Below are positions 14,353 to 21,918 of a stretch of DNA of 22,844 nucleotides, in pieces. Positions within the stretch are counted from its first letter, which is position 1; every line of letters starts with the position of its first letter. The notes below the pieces were generated by a model. That model was not told the origin of the DNA. It ran no database searches and saw nothing but the letters and a program-made list of their open reading frames with translations. Source of the DNA: Streptosporangiaceae bacterium (lineage in GTDB: Bacteria; Actinomycetota; Actinomycetes; Streptosporangiales; Streptosporangiaceae); contig JASHOI010000471.1 in NCBI GenBank assembly GCA_030041195.1, positions 1 through 22,844 on the forward strand. The letters are read 5' to 3'. Both the position numbers and the translations under genes were made by a program.

Positions 14353-16605
14353 CTACCGCGACCTGCGGGTCCCGCCGACCGGGCTTGGCGGGACGGCGGT
14401 CGTGCCCGCGGCCGCCGCGAGCTCGCTGCCCTCCAGGTGCAGCTGCGGCAGGATCGGCTCCAGCCAGCGGGGCATCCACCAGGCCTTGGCGCCGAGCAGC
14501 GCCATGATCGCGGGCACCAGGATCATCCGGACCAGCGACGCGTCGATGAACACGGCCACCGCCATGCCGACGGCCAGCATCTTCACCGCGATCTGGTCGT
14601 TCAGGATGAAGCTGGCGAACACCGTCACCATGATGGCGGCGGCCGTCGTGATCACCCGCGCGGTGCTGCCAATGCCGATCGCGACGCTGCGGTGCGCATC
14701 GCCGGTGCCGAGCCACGCCTCGTGCACCCGGGAGAGCAGGAACACCTCGTAGTCCATGGACAGGCCGAAAACGATCGCGAACACCATCATCGGCACGTAT
14801 GCCGGGATCGGTGAGGTGGTGTGCACCCCGATCAGGCTGGCGCACCAGCCCCACTGGAAGACCGCGACGATCACGCCGTACGCGGCGCCGATCGACAGCA
14901 GGTTCATGATCGCCGCCTTGACGGCGATCACCACCGAGCGGAACGCCGTGGTCAGCAGCACGAAGGCCACGGCCACCACCGCGAGGATGAGGATCAGCAT
15001 GCGGCTGGAGATCTGATTGGTGAAGTCGACGTTGCCCGGCGTCGTGCCCGTGACGTAGGTGGTGACGTGGTACTTGGGCAGCACGTCGTCGCGGAGCGTC
15101 TGCACCAGCTTGGACGTGGCCGTGGCCTGCGGCCGCGTGGTCGGGATCGCGTTGAAGACGGCGACGGTCGACGCGCTGTTCACGGCCGTCGGTGACACCG
15201 ACGCGACCCCGCTGGTCCCGGCGACGCCCTTGGTCATCGAGCTCAGCAGCGACTGGGTGTCCGAACTCGACTCCTTGGGCAGCTTGACCACGACCGTGAG
15301 CGGGCCGTTGGCCCCGACGCCGAAGCCCTGGCTGATCAGGTCGTAGGCCTGCCGGCTGGATTCGTTCAGCGGATTGGTGCCCGGGTCCGGCTGGCCGAGA
15401 TCGATCGACAGCAGCGGGATCGCCAGCACCAGCAGCGCCAGCACGCTGGCGATCCCCCAGGGCCACGGCTGCCTGGCGACCCGGCGGCCCCAGCGGGCGA
15501 ACCCGCTCTTCTCGTGCCGCTCCTCGGTGACCTCGGCGGTCTGCTTCGCCTGCTCCTGCGCGGAGATGCCCTCCTTGTGCGCGCGGATGCGGGCGGGCAG
15601 GGACCGGATATTGCTGCGGACCAGGCCCATGAACGAGGGAACCAGCGTCAGCGCCGCCATCATCGTGACCAGCACCACGACCGCGGCCGCCGCGCCCATC
15701 GCGCCGACGAACGGCACCCCGGACAGGTAGAGGCCGAGGATCGCGACCACGACCGTGCTGCCGGCGATGACGATCGAGGCTCCGGACGTGCCCTCGGCCA
15801 GGGTGGCGGACTTAACCACGCCCATGCCCTGGTCGAGTTGCTCGCGGTGCCGCGCGGTGAGGAACAGGCCGTAGTCGACCGCGACGCCGAGGCCGAGCAG
15901 CGTCGCGACGGTCGGCGCGACGGACGGGAACGTGCCGATCGCGGCGAGCAGCCCGACCACCGAAAGGCCCGCGCCAACGGCGAAGATCGCCGAAACCAGC
16001 GGAATGGCCGCGGTGATGAACGAGCCGAACATGAACAGCAGCAGCAACAGGGCGCAGGCCAGGCCGATGAGCTCGGACTTGGTGTCGCCGGTGTCCTGGC
16101 CGATCTGCCCGGCGCCGCCGCCGTACTGCACCTCAAGCCCTGCCTTGCGGGCCGGCGCGACCGCGTTGTTGAGCTGGTTCAGGTAGGAGGTATCCAGGCC
16201 CGCCGGGTTGTCGCTCCAGGTCACACTCGAATACGCGATCGTGCCGTTCTTGGAGACCGCGCCGGTGTCCGGCGAGGCGAACGGGCTCACCGCGCTGGTC
16301 ACGCCGGCCAGCTTGGACACGTTGGTGGTGGCCTGGTTCACGGCCGACTTCTGGTCGGCCACGGTTCCGTGGCTGGCATGGAACACGATCTGGCCGCCAT
16401 AGCCGCCCTTTTGCGGATAATCGCTGTTGAGCACGTTGAGGCCGTTTGCCGAGTTGCTGCCCGGGACCGTGTAGTCGTTGACGTACTTGCCCCCGAACGC
16501 GTGGTTGGCGCCGATCAGCACGCCGAGGATGATCACCCACGCCGCGATGAAGATCCAGAATCTACGGGCTGCGAAGCCGCCCAGCCGCTCGAGCAGGTGG
16601 TTCAT
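14353..16605 (-). CDS. MMPL family transporter (RND superfamily exporter)
   Basis: This 750-residue integral membrane protein has the two-fold MMPL/RND layout. One membrane span at about 15-33 is followed by an extracytoplasmic loop (about 40-175), then five spans (about 177-330). A cytoplasmic linker with many charged residues (about 330-375), another span (about 383-402), a second outer loop (about 405-530) and five last spans complete it. The proton-relay type Asp-Tyr pairs stand in GVAVDYGLFLTARHREQ (Asp244) and GLSMDYEVFLLSRVHEA (Asp619). Proteins of this family export lipids, siderophores or drugs driven by the proton gradient. The ATG at 16605 has a GGGGGA ribosome site. The upstream same-strand neighbour is a lipoprotein gene 189 bases away. 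The cargo is unknown. Confidence 0.93.
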   Translation of the reverse strand: MNHLLERLGGFAARRFWIFIAAWVIILGVLIGANHAFGGKYVNDYTVPGSNSANGLNVLNSDYPQKGGYGGQIVFHASHGTVADQKSAVNQATTNVSKLAGVTSAVSPFASPDTGAVSKNGTIAYSSVTWSDNPAGLDTSYLNQLNNAVAPARKAGLEVQYGGGAGQIGQDTGDTKSELIGLACALLLLLFMFGSFITAAIPLVSAIFAVGAGLSVVGLLAAIGTFPSVAPTVATLLGLGVAVDYGLFLTARHREQLDQGMGVVKSATLAEGTSGASIVIAGSTVVVAILGLYLSGVPFVGAMGAAAAVVVLVTMMAALTLVPSFMGLVRSNIRSLPARIRAHKEGISAQEQAKQTAEVTEERHEKSGFARWGRRVARQPWPWGIASVLALLVLAIPLLSIDLGQPDPGTNPLNESSRQAYDLISQGFGVGANGPLTVVVKLPKESSSDTQSLLSSMTKGVAGTSGVASVSPTAVNSASTVAVFNAIPTTRPQATATSKLVQTLRDDVLPKYHVTTYVTGTTPGNVDFTNQISSRMLILILAVVAVAFVLLTTAFRSVVIAVKAAIMNLLSIGAAYGVIVAVFQWGWCASLIGVHTTSPIPAYVPMMVFAIVFGLSMDYEVFLLSRVHEAWLGTGDAHRSVAIGIGSTARVITTAAAIMVTVFASFILNDQIAVKMLAVGMAVAVFIDASLVRMILVPAIMALLGAKAWWMPRWLEPILPQLHLEGSELAAAAGTTAVPPSPVGGTRRSR

Positions 16606-16794
16606 GACGTGTCCCCCAGCGCGTCACAAATGAGCCCCCTGGTCGGTTTCCCGTGCGGCGGGTGCCCAAACCGGGGCGTGTCAGCTCAGACGCTGGCAGG
16701 ACGCCGCGCGGGGTGTCATCACCCAGGCGGGGTGAAGCCCGGGCGACGACGAAGGGGCGAGCCGGAACCCGCGCGGCGGCCTGCCGGGCGGCCC

Positions 16795-17385
16795 CTACCC
16801 GGTTGCGGACGGGGTGGGGTGGGGGAACGTCGGGAGCTTGGACTCGCAGGCCTTGACCGCGGCCGCCACCTTCGGGTTGTTCGGGTTCAGCCCGTTCAGG
16901 AAGCGATCGGCGCGGGGGGAGGCCGAAGGCTCGGGCGTCGGGGCCGTGCTCGGCCTGGTGGTCGGGATGGTCTCACCGTGGTCGGCCATGCAGGTGCGGA
17001 AGGCCGTGAACGCCGCCCCGAACCGGCCGCCGCGGCCGCCGAAGCCACCCTTGGGCCGCAGCGAGGCGCACGCCTGCCGCGCCTTCGTCATCGTGGGGTT
17101 GGCGCTCGGGAACGCCGTGGGCCGTGCGGTGGGCCGGGCGCTAGGCCGGGTGGCCGGGACCTTCACGCCGTGCTGTTCCAGGCAGGTGAGGTAGGCGCTG
17201 GCGCCAGGGCTGGGCGAGGCTGCCGCTGTCGCCGCCGCCGTCGGGGTGGCCGACGTGCCGCATCCCGAAGCCAGCAGCGCGGCTAAGGCGCCGGCTGCGA
17301 TGGCGCCCAGGACGCCGCGGGCACCGCGGACGCTTGCCAGGGCCCTCCCGAGAGCGCACGAGCGAGGGAAGAGGCTGCTAGACAC
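16795..17385 (-). CDS. Secreted lipoprotein with two copies of a C..HG domain
   Basis: The GTG at 17385 is taken as the start because AGGAGAA stands just before it; the frame open upstream is ignored. The 196-residue product has a basic N-terminus, a hydrophobic stretch at about 25-38 and a lipobox-like ASGC with Cys42, so it should be lipid-anchored outside the membrane. The mature part holds two related units. Unit one has CLEQHGVKVPATRPS (Cys68) and later ARQACASLRP (Cys106). Unit two has CMADHGETIPTTRPS (Cys132) and later AVKACESKLP (Cys180). They are joined by a Gly/Arg-rich linker. The unit resembles the small C(L/M)R.HGVPNFP-type lipoproteins often encoded beside actinobacterial exporters. 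Its role is unknown; accessory function for the MMPL pump is a guess from position. Confidence 0.75.
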   Translation of the reverse strand: MSSSLFPRSCALGRALASVRGARGVLGAIAAGALAALLASGCGTSATPTAAATAAASPSPGASAYLTCLEQHGVKVPATRPSARPTARPTAFPSANPTMTKARQACASLRPKGGFGGRGGRFGAAFTAFRTCMADHGETIPTTRPSTAPTPEPSASPRADRFLNGLNPNNPKVAAAVKACESKLPTFPHPTPSATG

Positions 17386-17540
17386 GGGGTTCTCCTCTGG
17401 ACACAGGTCGGCACCGCGCTCCCCAAAGGCGCCGGCCATCCTGTAGCTGCCGCTCCGGCAACGCAGAGAAATCTCGCAGCCCAGCTTGAACGCAGCCTGC
17501 ACGGGCGCTGCTTCTTCGCCAAAGAAGACCGGGGCCTGTT

Positions 17541-17561
17541 TGACCGGTTTTCGTGACCGGT
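17541..17561. repeat. Direct repeat TGACCGGT x2, spaced by 5 bases
   Basis: Two perfect copies of TGACCGGT (17541-17548 and 17554-17561) are separated by TTTCG, giving a 13-base period. Each contains the palindromic core ACCGGT. The pair sits just after the amidase stop, in the 177-base gap before the lipoprotein gene. It could be a regulator site for that gene. Confidence 0.45.
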
Positions 17562-17562
17562 A

Positions 17563-18993
17563 TCACCAGATGGCCGGATGGCGGTCCTTCCACGGCCGAG
17601 CCGCCTCAAGCTGGGCCGAGAGCGAGATCAACGTGCCCTCATCGCCCATCCGCCCGGCCAGCATGATGCCGATCGGCAGCCCGTCGGCGGTCCAGTGCAG
17701 CGGCACGCTCACGGCCGGCTGCCCGGACACGTTGTACAGCGCGGCGTACGGGGTGAACCTCTTCTGCCGCTCAAAGTTCTCGGCCGGGTCGACCTCGTCG
17801 AAGTACCCGACCGGGACCGGCGGCGAGGCCAAGGTGGGCGAGAGCACCACGTCGTAGGCGTTCAGCGCCTCCAGCGCGGCGCGCGTGACCGCCTGCAGGT
17901 ACGCCTGCGCGAACACCAGCTCGGGCGCCCGCACCTGCAGGCCCCGGTCGCGAAGGTAGCGGGTGATCGGCAGCAGCTCGTCCTCCTGCGCCGGGCTGAT
18001 CGGGGCCAGGGTGGCCATGGCGTACCAGAGCGTCTCGAAGTAAGGGACCACGTCCGGGCCGAACGGCATCGTGGCGTCCTCCACCTCGTGACCCAGGTCG
18101 GACAGCAGCGCGCTGGCCTCCTCGTAGGCGGCCACGCACTCCGGGTGGACCTCGGCTCCCGCCACCGCGTGCTGCAGCGACCGGCCGATCCGCAGCCGGC
18201 CGGGCTCGCGGCCGGCGTGGGAGAGGAACGTCTCCCCGGCGGGCAGCGGCGGCAGCGTATACATGTCGCCGAGGCGGTTTCCCGACATCGCGTCGAGCAG
18301 CAGCGCGGCGTCGGCGACCGTCCGCGCGATCGGGCCGTCGATCGACAGCCCGGCCAGGTCGGGCAGCAGCGGGCCGCCGGAGACCCGGCCGCGGGTGGGC
18401 TTGATGCCGAACAGCCCGCAGACGCTGGACGGGATCCGGATCGATCCGCCGCCGTCGCTGCCCTGCGCCGCCGGGGCCAGCCCTGCGGCGACCGCGGCCG
18501 CGGCGCCGCCGCTGGATCCGCCCGCCGACCGGGCCAGGTCCCAGGGCGTCCTGGCCGGCGGCCCGATCCTGGTCTCGGTGTAGCACGGCAGGCCGAACTC
18601 GGGTGTCGCCGTCTTGCCGGTGATCACGATTCCCGCCGACCGGAGCGCGGCGACCACGTAGTCGTCCTGATCGGCCACGTTGTCGGCAAAGATCGTCGAT
18701 CCGAACGTCATCCGGATGCCCGCGACCATGTTCAGGTCCTTGATCGGGATCGGGATCCCGGTCAGCGGCGGAAGCGCCGCGCGGTCCGCGTCGCCGGCCT
18801 GAGCCACGGCCTTCTCCGCCGCGGCAGCTTCCTGCCTGGCGCGGTCGCTGGTCACCGTGTAGAACGCTCCGACCTGATCACCGAGGCGGTCGATGCGTTC
18901 CAGGTAATGATCGGTGATCTCGACGGGCGACAGCTCGCCCTCGCGGATCGCTGCGGCCAGCTCGGTTACGGTCAGGTCATGAATCTGGGTCAC
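17563..18993 (-). CDS. Amidase, amidase-signature family
   Basis: The protein has 476 residues, counted from the GTG at 18993 (VTQIHDLTVTEL), where homology to amidases begins. It hydrolyses a carboxamide to acid and ammonia. The Ser-cisSer-Lys triad is visible: Lys85 in IPIPIKDLNMVAG, the cis-serine in AGGSSGGAAAAVAAG (Ser160/161) and the nucleophile Ser184 in GSDGGGSIRIPSS, followed by GLFGIKPTRGRVS. The C-terminus contains a typical substrate-pocket segment (SPTLASPPVPVG) and the ending WTADGLPIGIMLAGRMGDEGTL. No GatB/GatC neighbours are present, so it is a stand-alone amidase and not GatA. A hexamer TACTGT eight bases before the GTG may give a leaderless message. The substrate is unknown. 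Confidence 0.92.
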   Translation of the reverse strand: MTQIHDLTVTELAAAIREGELSPVEITDHYLERIDRLGDQVGAFYTVTSDRARQEAAAAEKAVAQAGDADRAALPPLTGIPIPIKDLNMVAGIRMTFGSTIFADNVADQDDYVVAALRSAGIVITGKTATPEFGLPCYTETRIGPPARTPWDLARSAGGSSGGAAAAVAAGLAPAAQGSDGGGSIRIPSSVCGLFGIKPTRGRVSGGPLLPDLAGLSIDGPIARTVADAALLLDAMSGNRLGDMYTLPPLPAGETFLSHAGREPGRLRIGRSLQHAVAGAEVHPECVAAYEEASALLSDLGHEVEDATMPFGPDVVPYFETLWYAMATLAPISPAQEDELLPITRYLRDRGLQVRAPELVFAQAYLQAVTRAALEALNAYDVVLSPTLASPPVPVGYFDEVDPAENFERQKRFTPYAALYNVSGQPAVSVPLHWTADGLPIGIMLAGRMGDEGTLISLSAQLEAARPWKDRHPAIW

Positions 18994-19001
18994 GTTACCG
19001 A

Positions 19002-19007
19002 ACAGTA
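19002..19007 (-). promoter_or_regulatory. Candidate leaderless -10 box for the amidase
   Basis: TACTGT on the minus strand lies eight bases before the amidase GTG, which lacks a good ribosome site. That pairing suggests transcription starting at or next to the start codon. No clear -35 is seen. Confidence 0.4.
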
Positions 19008-19030
19008 GACGGACCCGGGCTGCCCGGTCC

Positions 19031-19060
19031 AGCCGCGGCCCAGCCGCGGCCCAGGCCGCG
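19031..19060. repeat. Tandem 11-bp repeat in the divergent amidase/NERD control region
   Basis: AGCCGCGGCCC occurs twice head to tail (19031-19041 and 19042-19052), followed by a partial third unit (AGGCCGCG). Each unit has the palindromic core GCCGCGGC, and the 11-bp period is close to one DNA turn. It lies between the two putative promoters. Confidence 0.45.
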
Positions 19061-19122
19061 TGCCCGCCGCGACCCGGGCCGCGCAAACCACGCGCCTACC
19101 CGCCGCTTCGTATCGGCTCGAT

Positions 19123-19128
19123 TACGCT
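19123..19128 (+). promoter_or_regulatory. Candidate leaderless -10 box for the NERD-domain gene
   Basis: TACGCT stands seven bases before the GTG start, with no ribosome site between them. This is the usual geometry of leaderless actinobacterial genes. A -35 box is not evident. Confidence 0.4.
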
Positions 19129-19135
19129 TTGACTC

Positions 19136-19924
19136 GTGGACCGGGAAACCGGGCCGGACGTGAACGGGGCCGGGCCGGCGCAATCGCGGGGGCAGGGGGG
19201 CGGGGAGCTGGTCCCCGCTTCCCGCAATGCGCTCGGCAGCGTGGCCGGTGACCCGCGCCTGACGATATGGCTCATCCGTGCTGCCCTGGCACTGGCCGCC
19301 GGAATCGGCGTGACGTTCTGGGTTGGCTGGCGGATCGGCCTGACCGCCGCGGCCCTTGTCGCGATCGCCGACACCGTCTACCGGTCGAGGACCACGTCGA
19401 TCATCCCGGCGGCGGTGCGGGTCACCTCGGCGCAGCGGCGCACCCAGCGGCGCCTGCTGCTGCTCAGGCCGGCCGGGTACGTGGCGCTGCACCGGCGCGC
19501 CATCCCCGGCAGCGACTCGGTGATCGATCACCTCGTCATCGGGCCCGGCGGCGTGTTCGCCGTGGATTCCGAGCGCTGGGACCGCAGGCTCCCGGTCCGC
19601 AGCGTCTCCAATGAGCTGCTCTACCACGGCCCGTACAGCCAGCGCGAGCGGCTGAAGCACGCCAGGTGGGAGGCCACAGAGGCGGGCGCCCGGCTCAGCA
19701 AGGCGCTCGGCGAGACCGTCAGCGTCCGCCCGGCGATGGCGATCTACGGGCCGACGGTGCCGTGGATCGTGGCCAACCTCGACGGCGTGGACGTGTTCGG
19801 CGGCCGCAGGGTCAGGAAGTACTTCAGGCGCCGGACCAGGACCAGCCGCGGCGCCCGCCTCGACGCCGGGCAGATCGAGGACATCCACGTCGCGGCGGCC
19901 CTCGCGCTGCCGCCGGCGCGCTGA
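19136..19924 (+). CDS. Membrane-anchored NERD (nuclease-related) domain protein
   Basis: The 262-residue protein starts with a flexible Gly/Pro-rich segment (1-35), then two adjacent hydrophobic segments (about 43-63 and 66-82) that form a hairpin in the membrane. A NERD-like domain follows, with HRRAIPGSDSVIDHLVIGPGGVFAVDSERWD at about 119-149. In that motif Asp131 and Asp144 fit the restriction-endonuclease-like core, but the position where NERD proteins usually have Lys (ETKNW pattern) is Glu146. The C-terminal part (about 160-262) is basic, with a run of arginines near 224-235. NERD domains are thought to be nucleases, though few are tested. It is transcribed away from the amidase and sits 107 bases ahead of menA. 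DNA cleavage by this copy is doubtful. Confidence 0.8.
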   Translation: MDRETGPDVNGAGPAQSRGQGGGELVPASRNALGSVAGDPRLTIWLIRAALALAAGIGVTFWVGWRIGLTAAALVAIADTVYRSRTTSIIPAAVRVTSAQRRTQRRLLLLRPAGYVALHRRAIPGSDSVIDHLVIGPGGVFAVDSERWDRRLPVRSVSNELLYHGPYSQRERLKHARWEATEAGARLSKALGETVSVRPAMAIYGPTVPWIVANLDGVDVFGGRRVRKYFRRRTRTSRGARLDAGQIEDIHVAAALALPPAR

Positions 19925-19985
19925 CCGCCGCGCCATCCGGCAGCCGCGCGGGCATGCGGCGTCCTGGGCCCGGCCGATCTGCGGC

Positions 19986-19991
19986 TAGTCT
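19986..19991 (+). promoter_or_regulatory. Candidate -10 box for menA
   Basis: TAGTCT lies 40 bases ahead of the menA GTG, leaving room for a short leader with the GAGGGAAGG ribosome site (20021-20029). The -35 region is not recognisable. Confidence 0.3.
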
Positions 19992-20031
19992 GTGATCCGC
20001 TGAGCAGCAAGCGAAAGAACGAGGGAAGGCC

Positions 20032-20904
20032 GTGGCCGCAGCGCGGGACTGGGTGGCGGGCGCGCGCCCGCGGACCCTTCCGGCGGCGATCGTCCCGGTC
20101 GTGGTGGGCACGGGCGTCGCGGTGGGCTATGGCCGGTTCTCGGCGTGGCGGGCCACGCTGGCCCTGGTCGTGGCGCTCGCGCTGCAGATCGGCGTCAACT
20201 ACGCCAACGACTACAGCGACGGGATCCGCGGCACGGACGAGAGCCGGGTGGGCCCGGTCCGCCTGGTCGCGTCCGGGCTCGCCAGGCCACGCCAGGTGCT
20301 CGCGGCCGCGCTCGGCTGCTTCGGGGTGGCGTGCGTGGCCGGGCTGGTCCTCGCCGCCGTGTCGTCCTGGTGGCTGCTGCTGCTGGGTGCGGCGGCGGTC
20401 GCCGCGGCCTGGTTCTACACCGGCGGCAGTCATCCTTACGGCTACCGGGCGCTCGGCGAGGTGTCGGTGTTCCTGTTCTTCGGGCTCGCCGCCGTGGCCG
20501 GGACCGCCTACGTGCAGATGGGCCGGATGCCGTGGCTCGCGGTCGCGGCGTCGGCGCCGGTCGGCCTGCTCGCGTGCGCGCTCCTGGTGATCAACAACCT
20601 GCGTGACATCCCCACCGACAGCCAGACCGGTAAGCGCACGCTCGCGGTTGTGCTCGGCGACCAGCGGACCCGCGAACTGTACGTGGCGTGCATCGTGGTC
20701 CCGTTCTGCGTCGCCGCGGCCATCGCGGCGGCCGACCCGCTCGCGCTGATCGCGCTGGCCGCGGCGCCGTTCGCGCTTGCGCCGCTCCGGCTGGTCCGCC
20801 GTGGCGCCTCGGGCCCCGGCCTGATCACCGCGCTCGGCCAGACCGGCCGGCTTCAGCTTGCGTTCGGGGCACTGCTCACTGTGGGCCTGGCCATCCGTAT
20901 CTGA
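20032..20904 (+). CDS. menA: 1,4-dihydroxy-2-naphthoate polyprenyltransferase
   Basis: The protein has 290 residues and is a UbiA-superfamily enzyme with about eight or nine membrane spans. It attaches a polyprenyl chain to 1,4-dihydroxy-2-naphthoate in menaquinone synthesis. The MenA N-terminus [20 protein letters not shown] is complete. The first Asp-rich motif is [15 protein letters not shown] (57-70), and the second is [19 protein letters not shown] (about 188-206), the region that holds Mg-prenyl diphosphate. The closing [17 protein letters not shown] is also typical. The GTG start follows a GAGGGAAGG site. Other men genes are not in the window. Menaquinone as the sole quinone agrees with an actinobacterium. 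Confidence 0.95.
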   Translation: MAAARDWVAGARPRTLPAAIVPVVVGTGVAVGYGRFSAWRATLALVVALALQIGVNYANDYSDGIRGTDESRVGPVRLVASGLARPRQVLAAALGCFGVACVAGLVLAAVSSWWLLLLGAAAVAAAWFYTGGSHPYGYRALGEVSVFLFFGLAAVAGTAYVQMGRMPWLAVAASAPVGLLACALLVINNLRDIPTDSQTGKRTLAVVLGDQRTRELYVACIVVPFCVAAAIAAADPLALIALAAAPFALAPLRLVRRGASGPGLITALGQTGRLQLAFGALLTVGLAIRI

Positions 20905-21004
20905 CCCCCGCCCGCCGGCAATCTGGGAGGCGATGCAACCGCGCCGGTGCGCCGCAGGTACTACGGCTGCATCCGGCATCCCCGGCCGGCCACTGGAGGT
21001 CCGC

Positions 21005-21361
21005 ATGAGAACGTTCCGCAGCCGCGTGTGGTGGGTTGGGCTGCCTGTCGCGGCCCTGGTCATCTCCGGCACGGGCGTGGCGCTCGCCGCCAGGGCCGGG
21101 CATCACCATGCGCCGGTCCGCCACGCAACGGCCTTGCCCGCTCTGCGGCCAGCGCGGGTGCAGACGCCGGTACCGTCACCCACGCCCACCCCGGTACCGT
21201 CACCCGAGCCCAGCCCGCTGCCGGCACCGGTGCCCACGGCCTCCCCCAGCCCGGTACCGTCACCGGTACCGTCGCCGCCCTGGCCTGAACCGTCACCCAG
21301 CCCGGTGCCGGCCCCGGCGCCGTCGCCCGCACCCACCCCCGTACCCTCGCCCAGCCGTTAG
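21005..21361 (+). CDS. Small membrane or secreted protein with Pro/Ser/Thr-rich tail
   Basis: The ATG at 21005 is chosen because GGAGGT stands four bases before it (20995-21000); the open frame upstream has no features. The 118-residue product has a basic start (MRTFRSR), a hydrophobic segment at about 9-28 and then a low-complexity tail of about 65 residues (54-118) made of P-V-P-S-P, P-T-P and P-A-P units. The segment may be an uncleaved anchor or a signal peptide. The tail would cross or rest in the cell wall. It is not a recognised family. The sigma factor gene starts 44 bases later on the same strand, and the gene after that has a similar layout, so all three may be one transcription unit. 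Confidence 0.6.
   Translation: MRTFRSRVWWVGLPVAALVISGTGVALAARAGHHHAPVRHATALPALRPARVQTPVPSPTPTPVPSPEPSPLPAPVPTASPSPVPSPVPSPPWPEPSPSPVPAPAPSPAPTPVPSPSR
21167..21274 (+). repeat. Short imperfect DNA repeats coding the PVPSP tail
   Basis: CCGGTACCGTCACC occurs at 21167-21180, 21191-21204 and 21251-21264, and a shorter copy begins at 21263. The repeats encode P-V-P-S-P units of the small membrane protein, and the identical codon choice suggests recent expansion by slippage or recombination. Confidence 0.6.
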
Positions 21362-21405
21362 CCCAGGCCGGGACGCAAGCAGCCGGGAAGGGAGCCAGTA
21401 ACGGA

Positions 21406-21915
21406 GTGAGCCCCGAGGAGTTCACTGATTTCTACGCCGCGTCGTTCCGGCGGCTCGTCGGCCAGCTCTACGCGATGACCGGGAACCACGCGGAAGCCCA
21501 GGATGCCGTCCAGGAAGCGTTCATCCGCGCCTGGTCCCATCGCAGGCGGCTCGAGCGCGGCGGCGCCCCGGAGGCCTGGGTGCGCGCCGCCGCGTGGCGC
21601 ATCGCGGTGTCACGCTGGCACCGCGCCCGGCTCGGCCGGGCGCTGATGCGCTCGAACCCGCAGGCCGTGGTCACCGACGGGCCGGGCCCCGACCGGGTCG
21701 CGCTGATCGACGCGCTGCGCCAGGTGCCCGCCGAGCAGCGGCGTGCGCTGGTCCTTTACCACGTGTGCGACCAGAGCGTCGCGCAGATCGCCGCCGAGAC
21801 CGGCGTCCCGGTGGGAACGGTCAAGGCGCGCCTGGCGCGGGGCCGCGCCGCGCTCGCGCCCCATCTGCGCGACACCGCTCTCCCCGACGGCGCGGCCAGC
21901 GCGGATAGGAGGTGA
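21406..21915 (+). CDS. ECF RNA polymerase sigma factor (SigE-type, sigma-70 family)
   Basis: The protein has 169 residues. Sigma region 2 is at about 8-75, with FRRLVGQLYAMTGNHAEAQDAVQEAFIRAW, the core-binding and -10 recognition helices. Region 4 is at about 98-152, with LRQVPAEQRRALVLYHVCDQSVAQIAAETGVPVGTVKARLARGR, the -35 recognition helix-turn-helix. Regions 1 and 3 are absent, so this is an extracytoplasmic-function sigma, and its length and pattern fit the streptomycete SigE-type subfamily. The start GTG at 21406 is preceded by GGGAAGGGAG somewhat far upstream. The stop codon lies inside the ribosome site of the next gene, a membrane protein in the position where anti-sigma factors usually lie. 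Its target promoters are not identifiable here. Confidence 0.92.
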   Translation: MSPEEFTDFYAASFRRLVGQLYAMTGNHAEAQDAVQEAFIRAWSHRRRLERGGAPEAWVRAAAWRIAVSRWHRARLGRALMRSNPQAVVTDGPGPDRVALIDALRQVPAEQRRALVLYHVCDQSVAQIAAETGVPVGTVKARLARGRAALAPHLRDTALPDGAASADRR

Positions 21916-21918
21916 CCA

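Noticed and set aside
14180..15466. Minus-strand 428-codon frame inside the MMPL gene
   Set aside because: Same strand but a different frame from the MMPL protein, crossing the malQ start; composition is typical of a frame-shifted shadow.
16711..16724. Small inverted repeat GGGTG-TCAT-CACCC between the lipoprotein and MMPL genes, considered as terminator
   Set aside because: Only five base pairs and no T-run; such stems arise easily by chance in this composition.
15514..17286. Plus-strand open frame of 590 codons opposite the MMPL and lipoprotein genes
   Set aside because: Antisense shadow with no motifs; the minus-strand genes have clear domains and ribosome sites.
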